This document shows, piece by piece, positions 63,091 through 64,000 of a stretch of DNA of 64,000 bases. The stretch comes from Chondrus crispus (lineage: Eukaryota > Rhodophyta > Florideophyceae > Gigartinales > Gigartinaceae), in contig NW_005179250.1 in the NCBI RefSeq assembly GCF_000350225.1, positions 310,001 through 374,000 on the forward strand. Direction: 5' to 3'. Positions within the stretch are counted from its first letter, which is position 1. Each line of letters begins with the position of its first letter. Below the pieces are notes generated by a model. It saw nothing but the letters and a program-made list of their open reading frames with translations. It ran no database searches and was not told the origin of the DNA. Both the position numbers and the translations under genes were made by a program.

Positions 63091-64000
63091 GGACACGGGC
63101 ACGTCCCCGGATCTGTCGCCCAAGGAGGCGGAATCGTCCACACCTCCCGAGACGGAGAAGCGGTACCGGATACTCGGCCGCAAACACACTGAGCTATCCC
63201 AGGGAGACCCCAACCCCGAAGGGCTCGGTATCTTACGCCGACCTTGGCGGAAAATCACCCCCCCGCCTGCAAGGGGTGTTAGCCATCCCGAGACAGTGCT
63301 CGCGCTGTCTCGGCGGAATTACAAGGTCTACGCAGACCTTGGATTATCCCCGTCGATATTGGTGCGCCAGCTCACAATATTACATACAGGGGCTGGCTCC
63401 AATTTCGTACGGGCCGACACGCTTCCCTCCGGATGGGAGGCGCTGATTATTCCGGGTGAAATCCCGACGATCGCGGACGCCAATGGGAGACCATTGCGTA
63501 CGAGCGGCCAAATCCCCCTCGTGGTGCGGTTAGGTGACCGTACCATGAGGTGTACCTTCATCGTCTGTGAGCGATTAGCCGCCCCCGTGATACTGGGGTG
63601 CGACTTTAACGACAATTTCGTCGAAGCCATCTACCCCCGGCGGAAGGAGGTGGAACTGGACGATGGTACTAAGACTCCCATCGTCCGGAAGCCGGCGTCT
63701 CGGGTCGCGAACGCCCCTCCCCTCCCGACAGAGCAAGAGTATGCCCCCGCCGCTGGGCGGACTTCCCGAAGGCTCAAGGTGTCGCGCGCCGTGGAGATCC
63801 CGGCTGGCACCCAGACTTGGGTATACGTCACAAGTGGACGGGCCGGACTCTCGGTCCTCGAGGCGAACCCGCAGTTATATGCGAAGCATCGGATCTCCCT
63901 TTCCAACGGGGTGGTGCACATCACCCCGTTGCAAGAGTTCAAGGTCCTCATGGCGAACTTCTCGACCGCCAACAAGAGGTTGTCGAAGAACCAAGTCGGT
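63059..64000 (+). CDS. Pol, N-terminal part (protease)
   Basis: From the slip site the -1 phase is open to the window end (314 codons). After a charged linker and a RRPWRKITPP region comes LTILHTGAGSNFV, placed and shaped like a retropepsin active site D[ST]GAGxN but with His (63383-63385) where the catalytic Asp should be. LAAPVILGCDFNDNFV follows about 60 residues later and matches the second protease block (ILG). A single base (CAT for GAT) would explain the His. The later part (KVSRAVEIPAGTQTWV) fits the linker before RT. Open frame but possibly inactive protease. Confidence 0.8.

Larger units (their letters stand above)
60150..64000 (+). mobile_element. 5' part of a gypsy element, runs off the window
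   Basis: LTR, primer-binding site, complete gag and the first 314 codons of pol are present. The gag is homologous to that of the element at 18365-30229. Pol is reached by a -1 frameshift. The rest, including RT, integrase and any antisense ORF, lies beyond 64000. Confidence 0.85.

Noticed and set aside
63460-63620. Separate host gene after gag
   Set aside because: The frame is continuous with the -1 slip product and contains the ILGCDF protease block.

Overview
This window is eukaryotic nuclear DNA made almost entirely of transposable elements in several stages of decay. Host-derived sequence survives only as fragments. The organism is inferred, not shown. A remnant of a bacterial-type transcription-repair coupling factor (a plastid-type gene in plants and algae) lies next to a HECT ubiquitin-ligase remnant, one short GT-AG intron is visible, and copia, chromodomain gypsy and PIF/Harbinger elements are mixed together. 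Together these suggest an alga; a florideophyte red alga such as Chondrus is my best guess.

Layout. 1-0.37 kb holds the 3' end of an unrecognised gene. 2.2-5 kb holds a DDE transposase fossil split by a solo LTR, and a Tc1/mariner fossil. 8.0-32.1 kb is a three-level nest: a copia element (8035-32144) carries a solo LTR (12025-12925) and, inside its 3' LTR, a second copia element (14051-31901). That second copia element is itself split in its reverse transcriptase by a chromodomain gypsy element (18365-30229, minus orientation, 5-bp target duplication ACCAT). 36.5-39.2 kb is a PIF/Harbinger transposon with both proteins apparently intact. 40.1-45.3 kb is a compact gypsy element (target duplication GTGAG) with one nonsense codon in pol. 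45.4-54.9 kb is a graveyard of gene fragments: an unidentified ORF, a DNA N-methyltransferase-like fossil, a TRCF::HECT chimera and an intron-bearing pseudogene. 55.4-60.1 kb is the 3' end of another minus-orientation gypsy-type element. 60.15-64 kb is the 5' end of a plus-orientation gypsy element with intact gag and the start of pol.

Most interesting. (1) Two LTR elements carry, antisense between their 3' LTR and the rest of the element, an ORF of about 560 codons with shared motifs (an EW[A/C]V hydrophobic helix, GDFVW, then a Pro-rich linker and a short helical, basic C-terminus). I recognise no known domain. (2) The gag-pol junction at 63.05 kb has a textbook -1 frameshift signal: A AAA AAC, a 7-nt spacer and an 8-bp hairpin. 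(3) Long perfect palindromes recur at 8.1, 8.66, 8.7, 17.3 and 46.6 kb. At least one is a fold-back inverted duplication absent from the partner LTR. (4) A helicase fragment is joined in frame to a HECT C-terminus. All family assignments come from motifs read by eye; no searches were run.
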